From NCBI GenBank assembly GCA_016840945.1, contig JAEORJ010000076.1:1-5557 (forward strand): a stretch of 5,557 bases of DNA, read 5' to 3'. The stretch is from Candidatus Gerdarchaeota archaeon. Lineage in GTDB: Archaea; Asgardarchaeota; Heimdallarchaeia; JABLTI01. Position 1 is the first letter of the stretch. Each line of letters begins with the position of its first letter. The notes below the pieces were generated by a model. That model did no database searches. It saw nothing but the letters and a program-made list of their open reading frames with translations, and was not told the DNA's origin. A program made the position numbers and the translations under genes. Below, in pieces: positions 1-5,557 of this stretch.

Positions 1-113
1 AAATTAGAAGCCTCTATACGTATATTAATTTGTGATGCATGACTGTACTTAATAGCATTTGCTAGCAATTCCTGAATGGCTCGAAAAATTAAGACATCTA
101 AGTATGATTCCTG
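1..113 (-). pseudogene. Histidine kinase ATPase-domain remnant, in frame after the TGA
   Basis: This is the continuation of the kinase reading frame beyond the TGA at 114-116, and it runs off the window edge. All 37 complete codons are open. The translation contains FRAIQELLANAIKYSHAS, a good N-box of a HATPase_c domain of the DegS/NarX type: the Glu-Leu-Leu-x-Asn-Ala pattern with the Asn that coordinates Mg-ATP, followed by Lys and His. No ATG lies in this frame between the TGA and the N-box, so independent translation of the ATPase part is unlikely; only a TTG inside the N-box is available. The fragment shows that the upstream ORF is an interrupted full-length kinase and not a naturally short protein. 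The rest of the domain (G-boxes) is outside the window. Confidence 0.85.
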
Positions 114-116
114 TCA
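114..116 (-). other. In-frame TGA interrupting the histidine kinase
   Basis: On the minus strand the codons read GAA ACT TGA CAG GAA TCA TAC. Related kinases, from memory, usually have a stretch like G-x-E-R-R-L-x-x-Y-x-E-V between the dimerization and ATPase domains. Lining up GLET-stop-QESYLDV with it puts the stop at an Arg position, so a single C-to-T change of CGA to TGA would explain it. The alignment is by eye and unverified. Confidence 0.8.
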
Positions 117-872
117 AGTTTCTAAGCCTGATGAGGTTAATCGGATATCTATACCCGTCTGTTCTTTAATTGTTTCTACATAACGTTTTAAGGTTGGCCC
201 TAAGCCAAGATCATCTAACATCATAGGGCGTAATTCAAAAATAAAATCTCGGACATGTTTTAGTGCTGCTGAAGCAGCTGCCATAAGATTTGTCAACTCA
301 ACTCTAGCTTTCGACTGGTCAAGATCAAACAACCGCTTTGCAATCTCTGTCTGCAATATAAAATTTGATAAGGCTTGAGCTGGTCCGTCGTGCATTTGCC
401 GTGCTAGCCTTTGACGCTCAGCCTCTTGAGCTTGGATCATCATCTCAACTGGGTTCTCTTGAGATTTATGCACCATTCCAGCACTTCTGTCATTGATATC
501 AATAGATTCGAGCATTTCACAGAGAGGCACAAGTAAAGTAAGGTAATGTTCAACCAGGTTTTTGTCATTGGCAAGTTTTTCAACTTGACCGCGCATCACG
601 AAAAGTCTTTGTTGCGCATCAAGTGCAGCATCATAAATTTCACGTATGTCTTCACGCGGGACACTGTCAAATTGGGATTTGATTATTTGCAATTTCGAGC
701 TTATCTGTGAATTTTTCTGGGTTAATCTATCAACTTCACCTTGGCTCTGGTCAATTAATAATGAGATTTCATTTACTTTTGTCTGGGAGATAGCAATCTC
801 ATCTCTGCACATTGTTGCCAAATCAGTTTCATGATCTGAAATCTCTAACTCATCTGAACCATCAGGTAACAT
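114..872 (-). CDS. DegS-like cytosolic sensor histidine kinase, cut by in-frame TGA before the ATPase domain
   Basis: This 252-residue ORF encodes the sensor and dimerization part of a NarL-system (HisKA_3) kinase. Residues about 25-115 are hydrophilic, rich in Gln, Glu, Lys and Leu, and probably coiled coil. No signal peptide or membrane segment is visible, so a soluble DegS-like sensor is expected. The H-box lies at about 148-170 (QEAERQRLARQMHDGPAQAL), with His161 as the predicted phosphoacceptor. It is followed by the FELRPMMLDDLGL segment (about 212-224) typical of the family. Such kinases autophosphorylate this His using a C-terminal ATPase domain and pass the phosphate to a NarL/DegU regulator, here the gene just upstream. 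The ATG at 872 is supported by GAGGAG on the minus strand (879-884), 6 nt away. The ORF stops after GLET, yet the same frame continues into an ATPase N-box. As written, the product cannot bind ATP. This is a real nonsense mutation or a sequencing error. Confidence 0.88.
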   Translation of the reverse strand: MLPDGSDELEISDHETDLATMCRDEIAISQTKVNEISLLIDQSQGEVDRLTQKNSQISSKLQIIKSQFDSVPREDIREIYDAALDAQQRLFVMRGQVEKLANDKNLVEHYLTLLVPLCEMLESIDINDRSAGMVHKSQENPVEMMIQAQEAERQRLARQMHDGPAQALSNFILQTEIAKRLFDLDQSKARVELTNLMAAASAALKHVRDFIFELRPMMLDDLGLGPTLKRYVETIKEQTGIDIRLTSSGLET

Positions 873-875
873 CCT

Positions 876-1568
876 TTACTCCTCTGATTTTTGATAATTT
901 CTTATCCATCCCCTTCGATACGCAAATATCGCGGCTTGTGTCCGATCTTCCACAACAAGTTTTCTAAGGATAGCAGTAACATGGTTCTTAACAGTTTGAT
1001 GACTGATACCTAAAGCATAAGCAATTTCTTTATTACTCTTTCCTTGAGAAATATATAATAACACTTCCATCTCTCGCTTTGACAGTGGTGAAGATAGTTC
1101 TCTAATTTCCCCAAAATCACGCATTCCCTTCTCTGACTGATTTGATAACCAATCTATTAATGCTGTTTTATTGAATGTGTGCTCCCCTAAAACATACTTC
1201 CCTTCTGATACTTGCTCAATCGTCTTCAAAAGATCTTGGGGTTGAATTTCTTTTGAAAGATACGCTGATGCACCCGCCTGCATAGCATGAACAATCTGGC
1301 CTGGATCATCATACGCAGTAAGGAGAATTACCTTGGTTGAAAGTCGTTCTTCCTGTATCTGTCGAATAATCTGTTGCCCATTTAATATTGGTAAATTCAC
1401 GTCAACAATTGCAATCTCAGGTTGTAGTTCTCTGATAATGTCCAATCCCTTTTTGCCAGTATCTGCTTCGGCAATTATTAATATTTTTGGATTATCTGAC
1501 AATAAATCTACTATACCCTGCCTAAATAGAGGATGGTCTTCAACAATTACTACTCTAATATCCTGCAT
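876..1568 (-). CDS. NarL/DegU-family response regulator (REC + LuxR-type HTH)
   Basis: This 230-residue protein is complete and has the usual length for the family. The receiver domain spans about residues 4-120. It shows the acidic pair Glu10-Asp11 in VVIVEDHPLFRQG, the phosphoacceptor Asp56 in AIVDVNLP, Thr84 in ILLTAYD, and Lys106 in AYLSKE. A LuxR/GerE helix-turn-helix follows at about 160-220, with LSKREMEVLLYISQGKSNKE and then IAYALGISHQTVKNH. All key residues are intact. The protein is a phosphorylation-controlled DNA-binding transcription factor, partnered with the kinase whose ATG lies 3 bp past its TAA stop. I chose the ATG at 1568 because the receiver domain begins right after it. 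A TTG nine codons upstream (1595) is possible, but the AAGG next to it has no spacing. No good Shine-Dalgarno precedes the ATG. Targets are unknown; the divergent glycan operon is one candidate by position only. Confidence 0.93.
   Translation of the reverse strand: MQDIRVVIVEDHPLFRQGIVDLLSDNPKILIIAEADTGKKGLDIIRELQPEIAIVDVNLPILNGQQIIRQIQEERLSTKVILLTAYDDPGQIVHAMQAGASAYLSKEIQPQDLLKTIEQVSEGKYVLGEHTFNKTALIDWLSNQSEKGMRDFGEIRELSSPLSKREMEVLLYISQGKSNKEIAYALGISHQTVKNHVTAILRKLVVEDRTQAAIFAYRRGWIRNYQKSEE
879..884 (-). promoter_or_regulatory. Ribosome binding site for the histidine kinase
   Basis: The minus strand reads GAGGAG TAAAGG ATG. This strong Shine-Dalgarno sequence sits in the last codons of the response regulator, with a 6-nt spacer to the kinase ATG at 872. 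It fixes the kinase start and suggests that regulator and kinase are translated from one mRNA. It is the only convincing Shine-Dalgarno sequence in the window. Confidence 0.75.
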
Positions 1569-1611
1569 AATGATATATGATTTACCAATTATCAACCTTA
1601 GTGATTATTTG

Positions 1612-1640
1612 AGTATAGTATATCAAGGTTTATGCATCAA
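1612..1640 (-). promoter_or_regulatory. Candidate sigma70-type promoter for the response regulator-kinase pair
   Basis: On the minus strand, TTGATG (1640-1635) and TATACT (1617-1612) are separated by 17 nt. They match the -35 and -10 consensus at 4/6 and 5/6. The expected transcription start near 1605 would give a leader of about 37 nt before the ATG at 1568. A second, overlapping TATACT lies at 1622-1617 but has no good -35. AT-rich DNA gives such matches by chance, so this is only a candidate. Confidence 0.35.
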
Positions 1641-1680
1641 ATAGGTATGTAAGTAAATTGTAAGCTGAGCAATCGTGATG

Positions 1681-1705
1681 CTTTTATTATAATTATTAAT
1701 AAAAG
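1681..1705. repeat. Perfect 9-bp AT-rich inverted repeat between the divergent operons
   Basis: CTTTTATTA (1681-1689) and TAATAAAAG (1697-1705) are exact reverse complements separated by 7 bases. TATAAT occurs within it on the plus strand (1688-1693) and also on the minus strand (1691-1686), so it could hold -10 elements or act as an operator. No good -35 sits 16-18 bp upstream on either strand; the best on the plus side is CTGAGC at 1665-1670. The arms are almost all A/T and no GC-rich stem or T-tract follows, so it is not a typical terminator. It may be a chance product of AT-rich DNA. The remainder of 1569-1834 shows no gene. Confidence 0.35.
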
Positions 1706-1834
1706 ATCTGAGTTCCCGCCCACATAGGCGTGCAATAATCATGCCGAGTACTAATACCAAAATTTTATTTATCAATTTGATTTAATTAAACTGGACTGAA
1801 CTGAAAAATACCATCATAACGAGATACATGTAAG

Positions 1835-3076
1835 ATGCATAATACTGGAAATAGCCAATCAGCATCACGCAATGTATATATTTTTGTCCAAAGGCATCAC
1901 GGGGTGTTTATTTTATGGATATTCTTTCGCGTAATAACTTCGTTATCTGTTGCTGTTGTATCAAGGATTAGACCAATTACAGAAATAGAACAAAGAATTC
2001 AAATATATCCTCCTTCAATACCTGTTGCCGACTGGCTCGAGAGAGTATTCATTTCTCCTTGGCATCGATGGGACGTAGAATGGTATACAAGAATTATTTT
2101 AAATGGATACTCGAACAATGATGGAACAACGAATTTTCATCCATTATTTCCATGGCTTGGCAAGATATTAACCACCATTGGATTTGATCCTGTGCTTAGT
2201 TTATTAATTATTAGCTCAATTGCAACGATCCTGCTTCTCTTTACTCTTAACAAGTTAATTACATTGGACTTAAATCAGGGTGACCATTTTCTCACCCTAT
2301 TAATTTTTCTGATTTTCCCAATATCTTTTATTCTCTTTGCACCATACCCCGAGTCACTATTTTTATTATTTTCTGTAATTTGTTTTTACGCTCTCCGAAT
2401 GAGACATTGGAGAATCGCGGGTATTTCAGCATTTTTAGCCGTACTAACCAGGCAACAAGGTCTATTGCTGATTTTTCCATACATATGGGAGTTGTGGGAG
2501 GCATCGGAGAGAAGAGTCAAAGCGATGAGATCCCAGTGGCAAAGTTGGCTCACAATAATAAGTATTCCCATTGCTTATTTGCTATGGATAGGTTATAGGA
2601 TCTATATCATCGGAGAATCGATCCTTAAAACATCCAACATCCAGGAGATTATATATTCAATATTTATCTCCTATAGTGCGAAAAGAGTTGTACCAAACCA
2701 AATTTTCACATTGCCATTGAATACACTTTACCTTGGTTATATTAAATTAAACTCCGCTCCTGATCTTGATATTTGGATCAATGTAATATTATCAATCTTA
2801 TTCTTGTGCACAATCGTAGCTGGATGGAAATTTATGACAACAAGTTTCAGGTTATACTCAGTAATAATTTTCTTTGTTAGCTTTAGCTATTTTACAGGTC
2901 CTATCCATCCATTAATGGGCTTAGCTAGACATCTATTATTAGCATTTCCTATCTTCATTGGTATTTCACCATTTCTAGAAAAAAGAAGGCTGATATTGTG
3001 GATATACGTTATTTTTAACAGTATTCTTATGTTGATTCTTCTCACGGCATACACATTAAACGCCTGGGTTCCATAG
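1835..3076 (+). CDS. PIG-V-like (GT76-type) integral membrane mannosyltransferase
   Basis: This 413-residue, very hydrophobic protein has about ten predicted membrane segments (roughly 23-43, 112-136, 151-169, 173-187, 194-217, 238-257, 313-333, 340-354, 364-380, 385-408). It has GT-C fold architecture, with a long first outer loop of about 44-110. That loop carries HRWDVEWY (78-84), GY (91-92) and FHPLFPWL (101-108), the W-D-x-x-Y...G-Y...F-x-P-L-x-P pattern of PIG-V relatives. Asp80 is the likely catalytic or metal-binding acid. FAPYPESLF (168-176), LTRQQG (204-209) and a late ARHLLLAFPIF segment also fit. Eukaryotic PIG-V transfers mannose from dolichyl-phosphate-mannose to a GPI precursor. 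Bacterial members are poorly characterised, so donor and acceptor here are inferred. The ATG at 1835 is preceded only by a weak GAGA (1821-1824). It is first in the glycan gene run, 23 bp ahead of the methyltransferase. Another GT-C family such as GT39 is possible. Confidence 0.75.
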   Translation: MHNTGNSQSASRNVYIFVQRHHGVFILWIFFRVITSLSVAVVSRIRPITEIEQRIQIYPPSIPVADWLERVFISPWHRWDVEWYTRIILNGYSNNDGTTNFHPLFPWLGKILTTIGFDPVLSLLIISSIATILLLFTLNKLITLDLNQGDHFLTLLIFLIFPISFILFAPYPESLFLLFSVICFYALRMRHWRIAGISAFLAVLTRQQGLLLIFPYIWELWEASERRVKAMRSQWQSWLTIISIPIAYLLWIGYRIYIIGESILKTSNIQEIIYSIFISYSAKRVVPNQIFTLPLNTLYLGYIKLNSAPDLDIWINVILSILFLCTIVAGWKFMTTSFRLYSVIIFFVSFSYFTGPIHPLMGLARHLLLAFPIFIGISPFLEKRRLILWIYVIFNSILMLILLTAYTLNAWVP

Positions 3077-3099
3077 ATTAGCAGCATTGAACAGAAATT

Positions 3100-3699
3100 A
3101 TGAAACCTAAAACAAAGATCACCAGAGGATCAGGTGCGTTAGAACCGCTACTAGCATATTTAAGGGCAAGAATTGCTAATAGACTTATACCGAATGATCT
3201 TCGTCATGGACGTCTTCTTGATATTGGTTGTGGTTCATACCCATATTTCCTTTCACATACATATTTCAAAGAAAAATTTGGAATTGATCAGCATGATCAA
3301 CCTGCACATGCAACTGATATTAATTGGTATAAACTAAATCTTAACCTCGAACCAAAATTGCCATTTTCAGATAATTACTTTAGCGCAGTGACAATGCTTG
3401 CTGTTGTGGAACATCTTGACCCCTCAAGTCTTGTTTTATTATTTTCAGAAGTATATAGGATATTAATTCCCGATGGAGTTCTTGTCATAACAACCCCAGC
3501 AGCTTGGTCCGACAATCTTCTACATTGGTTGGCTAAGATAAGATTGGTAAGTAAGGAAGAAATAGATGATCATGTGTATACATACACATTGCCTCTTTTA
3601 GGATGGTATTTCGGAAAAGCAGGGTTTCAGATTGAAAAAGTGAGATTTGGGTATTTCGAACTTAATCTTAATTTATGGGCAATAGCAGTCCGGGAATAA
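3100..3699 (+). CDS. Class I SAM-dependent methyltransferase (Methyltransf_11-like)
   Basis: This 199-residue soluble protein has a Rossmann-type methyltransferase core. Motif I is LLDIGCGSYPYF (39-50), the glycine-rich SAM-binding loop. FGIDQHD (60-66) ends strand 2, with Asp63 as the likely ribose-binding acid. LPFSDNYFSAVTMLAVVEHL (87-106) is the motif II/III region typical of Methyltransf_11 proteins. LIPDGVLVITTP (122-133) is the strand 5 region. GKAGFQIEKV (172-181) is the usual C-terminal element. No membrane segment is seen. The substrate cannot be read from the sequence. Lying between membrane glycosyltransferases, it most plausibly methylates a sugar, a lipid-linked glycan intermediate or a polyprenyl-type lipid on the cytosolic side. 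It starts 23 bp after the PIG-V-like gene and ends 9 bp before the next ATG, which supports one operon. No Shine-Dalgarno is evident ahead of the ATG. Confidence 0.85.
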   Translation: MKPKTKITRGSGALEPLLAYLRARIANRLIPNDLRHGRLLDIGCGSYPYFLSHTYFKEKFGIDQHDQPAHATDINWYKLNLNLEPKLPFSDNYFSAVTMLAVVEHLDPSSLVLLFSEVYRILIPDGVLVITTPAAWSDNLLHWLAKIRLVSKEEIDDHVYTYTLPLLGWYFGKAGFQIEKVRFGYFELNLNLWAIAVRE

Positions 3700-3708
3700 T
3701 ACATATTG

Positions 3709-4941
3709 ATGATAAACCATAGACCATCACTGAGATACTCAAGGAATATTCTCACCATCTTGGCTCTGATTGCCAGCATAATATTGTTGATATTTTTAAT
3801 CCAAAGGATTGACCCAGATCTAATTTTATATGGTGATACCTTTCAGTATTGGGCTGCTGGAAAATTATTTTTATCAGGAGATAATCCTTATGATTATGAA
3901 AATTTATCGGCATTAAAGGAAACCATTGGATTCAAGTCAACAGTAAGTGAAGATGCGATCTCCATGATGCTCTATCCACCATGGATTTTCCCTCTTCTAA
4001 TTCCATTCTCAATATCAACCTACACAACGAGTAGATTTCTTTGGCTTTTTTTTCATATAATTATCGTATTTCTTTCTTCGAGAAGAATTTGGTATTTATA
4101 TAGAGGACCAAAAAAATATGAAATACTGGCCTTTGGGATATCATTTTCCTTTACTCCAACATTATATGTACTTGGAGTAGGACATATCACCACCTTACAC
4201 CTAATCGGTATTGTTATTTTCTTATCCTTATTAAATGATCATAATAGGAAATCTGATCTATCCGCTGGTTTTGCCATTGGATTAAGTCTATTAAAACCAC
4301 AACTATTACTAATATATTTAATCTCAATCTCAATTTGGATAATATTTAATAAAAAGTGGTGGATATTAACAGGAGTATGTAGTTTTGTTATCCTCAATCT
4401 ATTAATTGCATCACTATTTAATCTTAATCTCATTACACAATATCTTGATGCAATTGTTAAATACCCTATGGGAACCTGGGCGACACCCACACTTGGTATG
4501 TTCTTAAGGCTAAACTTTGGTATCAATAAAAATTTCCTTCAAATATTACCTACATTATTTGGAATAATTTGGGTTGTTTTCTATTGGTTTAGGAAACGAA
4601 ACAACTGGAATTGGTACAAAGAAACCCCCTTGTTATTATTAATATCCTTCGTTTTTTCGCCTTATACATGGACATATGATATGGTGATATTAATAATACC
4701 CATAATTTATACGTTTGTTCATATAGTAAATACTGGCTTTACAGGCATATCCATTCTTTCCACAATGTTATACATTGTAATAAATATATTTACATTTATT
4801 ATGCAGAGAACAAGATTTGATTTTTGGTTTTATTGGTTGGCACCTGTATTATTACTTTGGTTTGTCATAACTGAGGGACTAATAGATAAGTCAATAAAAA
4901 GAAAAATTACTAAGAACAAAGGTTTGAATGTAAGCACCTAG
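3709..4941 (+). CDS. GT87-type polytopic glycosyltransferase, first of a tandem pair
   Basis: This 410-residue, multi-spanning, Ile/Leu/Phe-rich protein has a GT-C layout. After one N-terminal membrane helix (about 13-32), the first outer loop carries GDTFQYWAAG (42-51), with Asp43 the likely catalytic acid. It continues with DNPYDYE (58-64) and MLYPPWIFPLLIPFS (87-101). LKPQ (195-198) and SPYTWTYDMVILIIP (317-331) are characteristic of GT87/DUF2029 proteins. Characterised GT87 enzymes (mycobacterial PimE, MptC) use polyprenyl-phosphate-mannose to add alpha-1,2-mannose outside the membrane; the exact sugar here is unproven. The loop that reads GQ in the next gene and in many relatives reads GH here (Gly158-His159). 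The start is the ATG at 3709; a TTG directly before it (3706) is less likely. Only a weak, distant GGGA (3692-3695) precedes it. The protein ends in a short basic tail. Confidence 0.78.
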   Translation: MINHRPSLRYSRNILTILALIASIILLIFLIQRIDPDLILYGDTFQYWAAGKLFLSGDNPYDYENLSALKETIGFKSTVSEDAISMMLYPPWIFPLLIPFSISTYTTSRFLWLFFHIIIVFLSSRRIWYLYRGPKKYEILAFGISFSFTPTLYVLGVGHITTLHLIGIVIFLSLLNDHNRKSDLSAGFAIGLSLLKPQLLLIYLISISIWIIFNKKWWILTGVCSFVILNLLIASLFNLNLITQYLDAIVKYPMGTWATPTLGMFLRLNFGINKNFLQILPTLFGIIWVVFYWFRKRNNWNWYKETPLLLLISFVFSPYTWTYDMVILIIPIIYTFVHIVNTGFTGISILSTMLYIVINIFTFIMQRTRFDFWFYWLAPVLLLWFVITEGLIDKSIKRKITKNKGLNVST

Positions 4942-4949
4942 CAAAATAG

Positions 4950-5557
4950 ATGAATAAACACAATGGTAGGGGATTACAATATCAAATATTATTATGGTTC
5001 TCCTTAATTATTTTATTAGTTGTTTTATTTCATCTTGCGCCTTTGCTAGTAAAAACCGAAAACATCTCAGCTGATGATTTTTCTCAATTTTGGGCTGCGG
5101 GGAATATAAATATACAAGGCGGAAATCCTTATAATCCATTTGAAGTAACCCAAACTATACAAAAAATTGGAGTGAATAAATCCAAGGGAGAAACCGTATC
5201 AATTATGTTGAATCCCCCTTGGACATTGACCTTGATTCTGCCATTTTCACTCCTTGAATATCCAACAAGCCGACTAATTTGGTTGTTATTTAATATCGGG
5301 CTTATCCTCCTTAGTACTAATTATCTATTGAAGATCTATGGTGGGGATAAAGACCTTAGAAATACAACCTACGCAATAATATTTCTATTTTCTCCCTCGC
5401 TATCAGCACTTCAAAAAGGTCAGTTTACACCTTTCATTCTTCTGGGAATCGTTCTTGCACTATACAATATAAATAATCGTAAAGATTATTGGTCAGCGGG
5501 TATATTCCTTGCATTAGTTTCCTTAAAACCTCAGTTGGTATTTCTTCTTTGGATTGT
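4950..5557 (+). CDS. Second GT87-type glycosyltransferase, 3' end beyond the window
   Basis: This open frame starts at the ATG at 4950, 8 bp after the previous stop, and runs off the window after 202 complete codons. It is a clear paralog of the preceding gene with motifs in the same order: N-terminal membrane helix (about 12-34), DDFSQFWAAG (42-51), GGNPYNPFE (57-65), MLNPPWTLTLILPFS (86-100), YPTSRLIW (104-111), GQFTPF (157-162) and SLKPQLV (191-197). Asp42/Asp43 hold the likely catalytic position. The family is membrane-bound and uses polyprenyl-phosphate sugars on the outer face. The GQ pair, replaced by GH in the upstream copy, is present here. About half of a normal GT87 length is visible, and the second-half motifs cannot be checked. 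No Shine-Dalgarno precedes the ATG, so expression may depend on translation of the gene before it. Confidence 0.8.
   Translation, partial: MNKHNGRGLQYQILLWFSLIILLVVLFHLAPLLVKTENISADDFSQFWAAGNINIQGGNPYNPFEVTQTIQKIGVNKSKGETVSIMLNPPWTLTLILPFSLLEYPTSRLIWLLFNIGLILLSTNYLLKIYGGDKDLRNTTYAIIFLFSPSLSALQKGQFTPFILLGIVLALYNINNRKDYWSAGIFLALVSLKPQLVFLLWI

Noticed and set aside
114..116. TGA as a reassigned sense codon (Trp or Gly)
   Set aside because: The other complete genes contain no in-frame TGA over about 1,250 codons, and many Trp residues are encoded by TGG. Their stops are TAA and TAG only, but a reassigned TGA in such AT-rich DNA would appear many times.
60..116. TGA as a selenocysteine codon
   Set aside because: Kinases of this family have no known Sec at this linker position, and I see no convincing SECIS-like hairpin directly after the TGA.
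1333..1644. Plus-strand 103-codon ORF opposite the response regulator
   Set aside because: It is antisense to a well-supported receiver domain, has no recognisable domain and has low-complexity Ser/Ile/Cys composition. The other short overlapping frames (646-834, 2380-2598, 2386-2571, 2887-3087, 4239-4526) were rejected for the same reason.
1717..1730. Small CGCC...GGCG hairpin in the intergenic region
   Set aside because: The stem is only 4 bp and no T-tract follows on either strand, which is too weak to call a terminator or structured RNA.
1777..1805. TTGATT as a -35 element for the glycan operon
   Set aside because: No acceptable -10 hexamer occurs 16-18 bp downstream; the sequence there is ACTGAA-like.
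3284..3300. Inverted repeat TTGATCA-GCA-TGATCAA
   Set aside because: It lies inside the methyltransferase coding sequence (Ile-Asp-Gln-His-Asp-Gln) and is explained by codons; there is no regulatory context.
3572..3589. Inverted repeat ATGTGTAT-AC-ATACACAT
   Set aside because: It is inside the methyltransferase gene (His-Val-Tyr-Thr-Tyr-Thr) with no nearby start or end of transcription, so it is probably coincidental.

Overview
The window is 5.6 kb of AT-rich bacterial DNA. It holds two divergent gene groups separated by about 270 bp of non-coding sequence. The left group, on the minus strand, is a DegU/DegS-like (NarL-type) two-component pair. The right group, on the plus strand, is a run of envelope-glycan genes that continues past the window edge. 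The kinase H-box and dimerization region (QMHDGPAQALSNFILQ, then FELRPMMLDDLGL) looks like cytosolic kinases I associate with Chloroflexota (Anaerolineae-like). That assignment is an inference from recalled family patterns and was not checked by a search.

Left group (1-1568, minus strand). A complete NarL/DegU response regulator (876-1568) is followed 3 bp later by a HisKA_3 sensor kinase starting at 872. The kinase ORF ends at a TGA at 114-116, before its ATPase domain. The same frame stays open from there to the window edge and encodes a clear HATPase_c N-box. The kinase is therefore broken by a single nonsense codon, or the base is a sequencing error. A possible sigma70-type promoter for the pair lies at 1612-1640.

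Middle (1569-1834). There is no gene here. The region holds the regulator promoter candidate, a perfect 9-bp AT-rich inverted repeat (1681-1705) with TATAAT on both strands, and a minimal ATG-TAA just ahead of the first glycan gene.

Right group (1835 to the end, plus strand). Four tightly spaced genes are present: a PIG-V-like (GT76-type) GT-C glycosyltransferase, a small class I SAM methyltransferase, and two tandem paralogous GT87-type GT-C glycosyltransferases, the second cut by the window edge. Characterised GT76 and GT87 enzymes use polyprenyl/dolichyl-phosphate-mannose on the outer (or lumenal) side of a membrane. The simplest reading is an operon that extends and methylates a membrane-linked, possibly mannose-containing, glycan or glycolipid. 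The substrate cannot be read from the sequence. A link between the two-component pair and the glycan genes is suggested only by adjacency.
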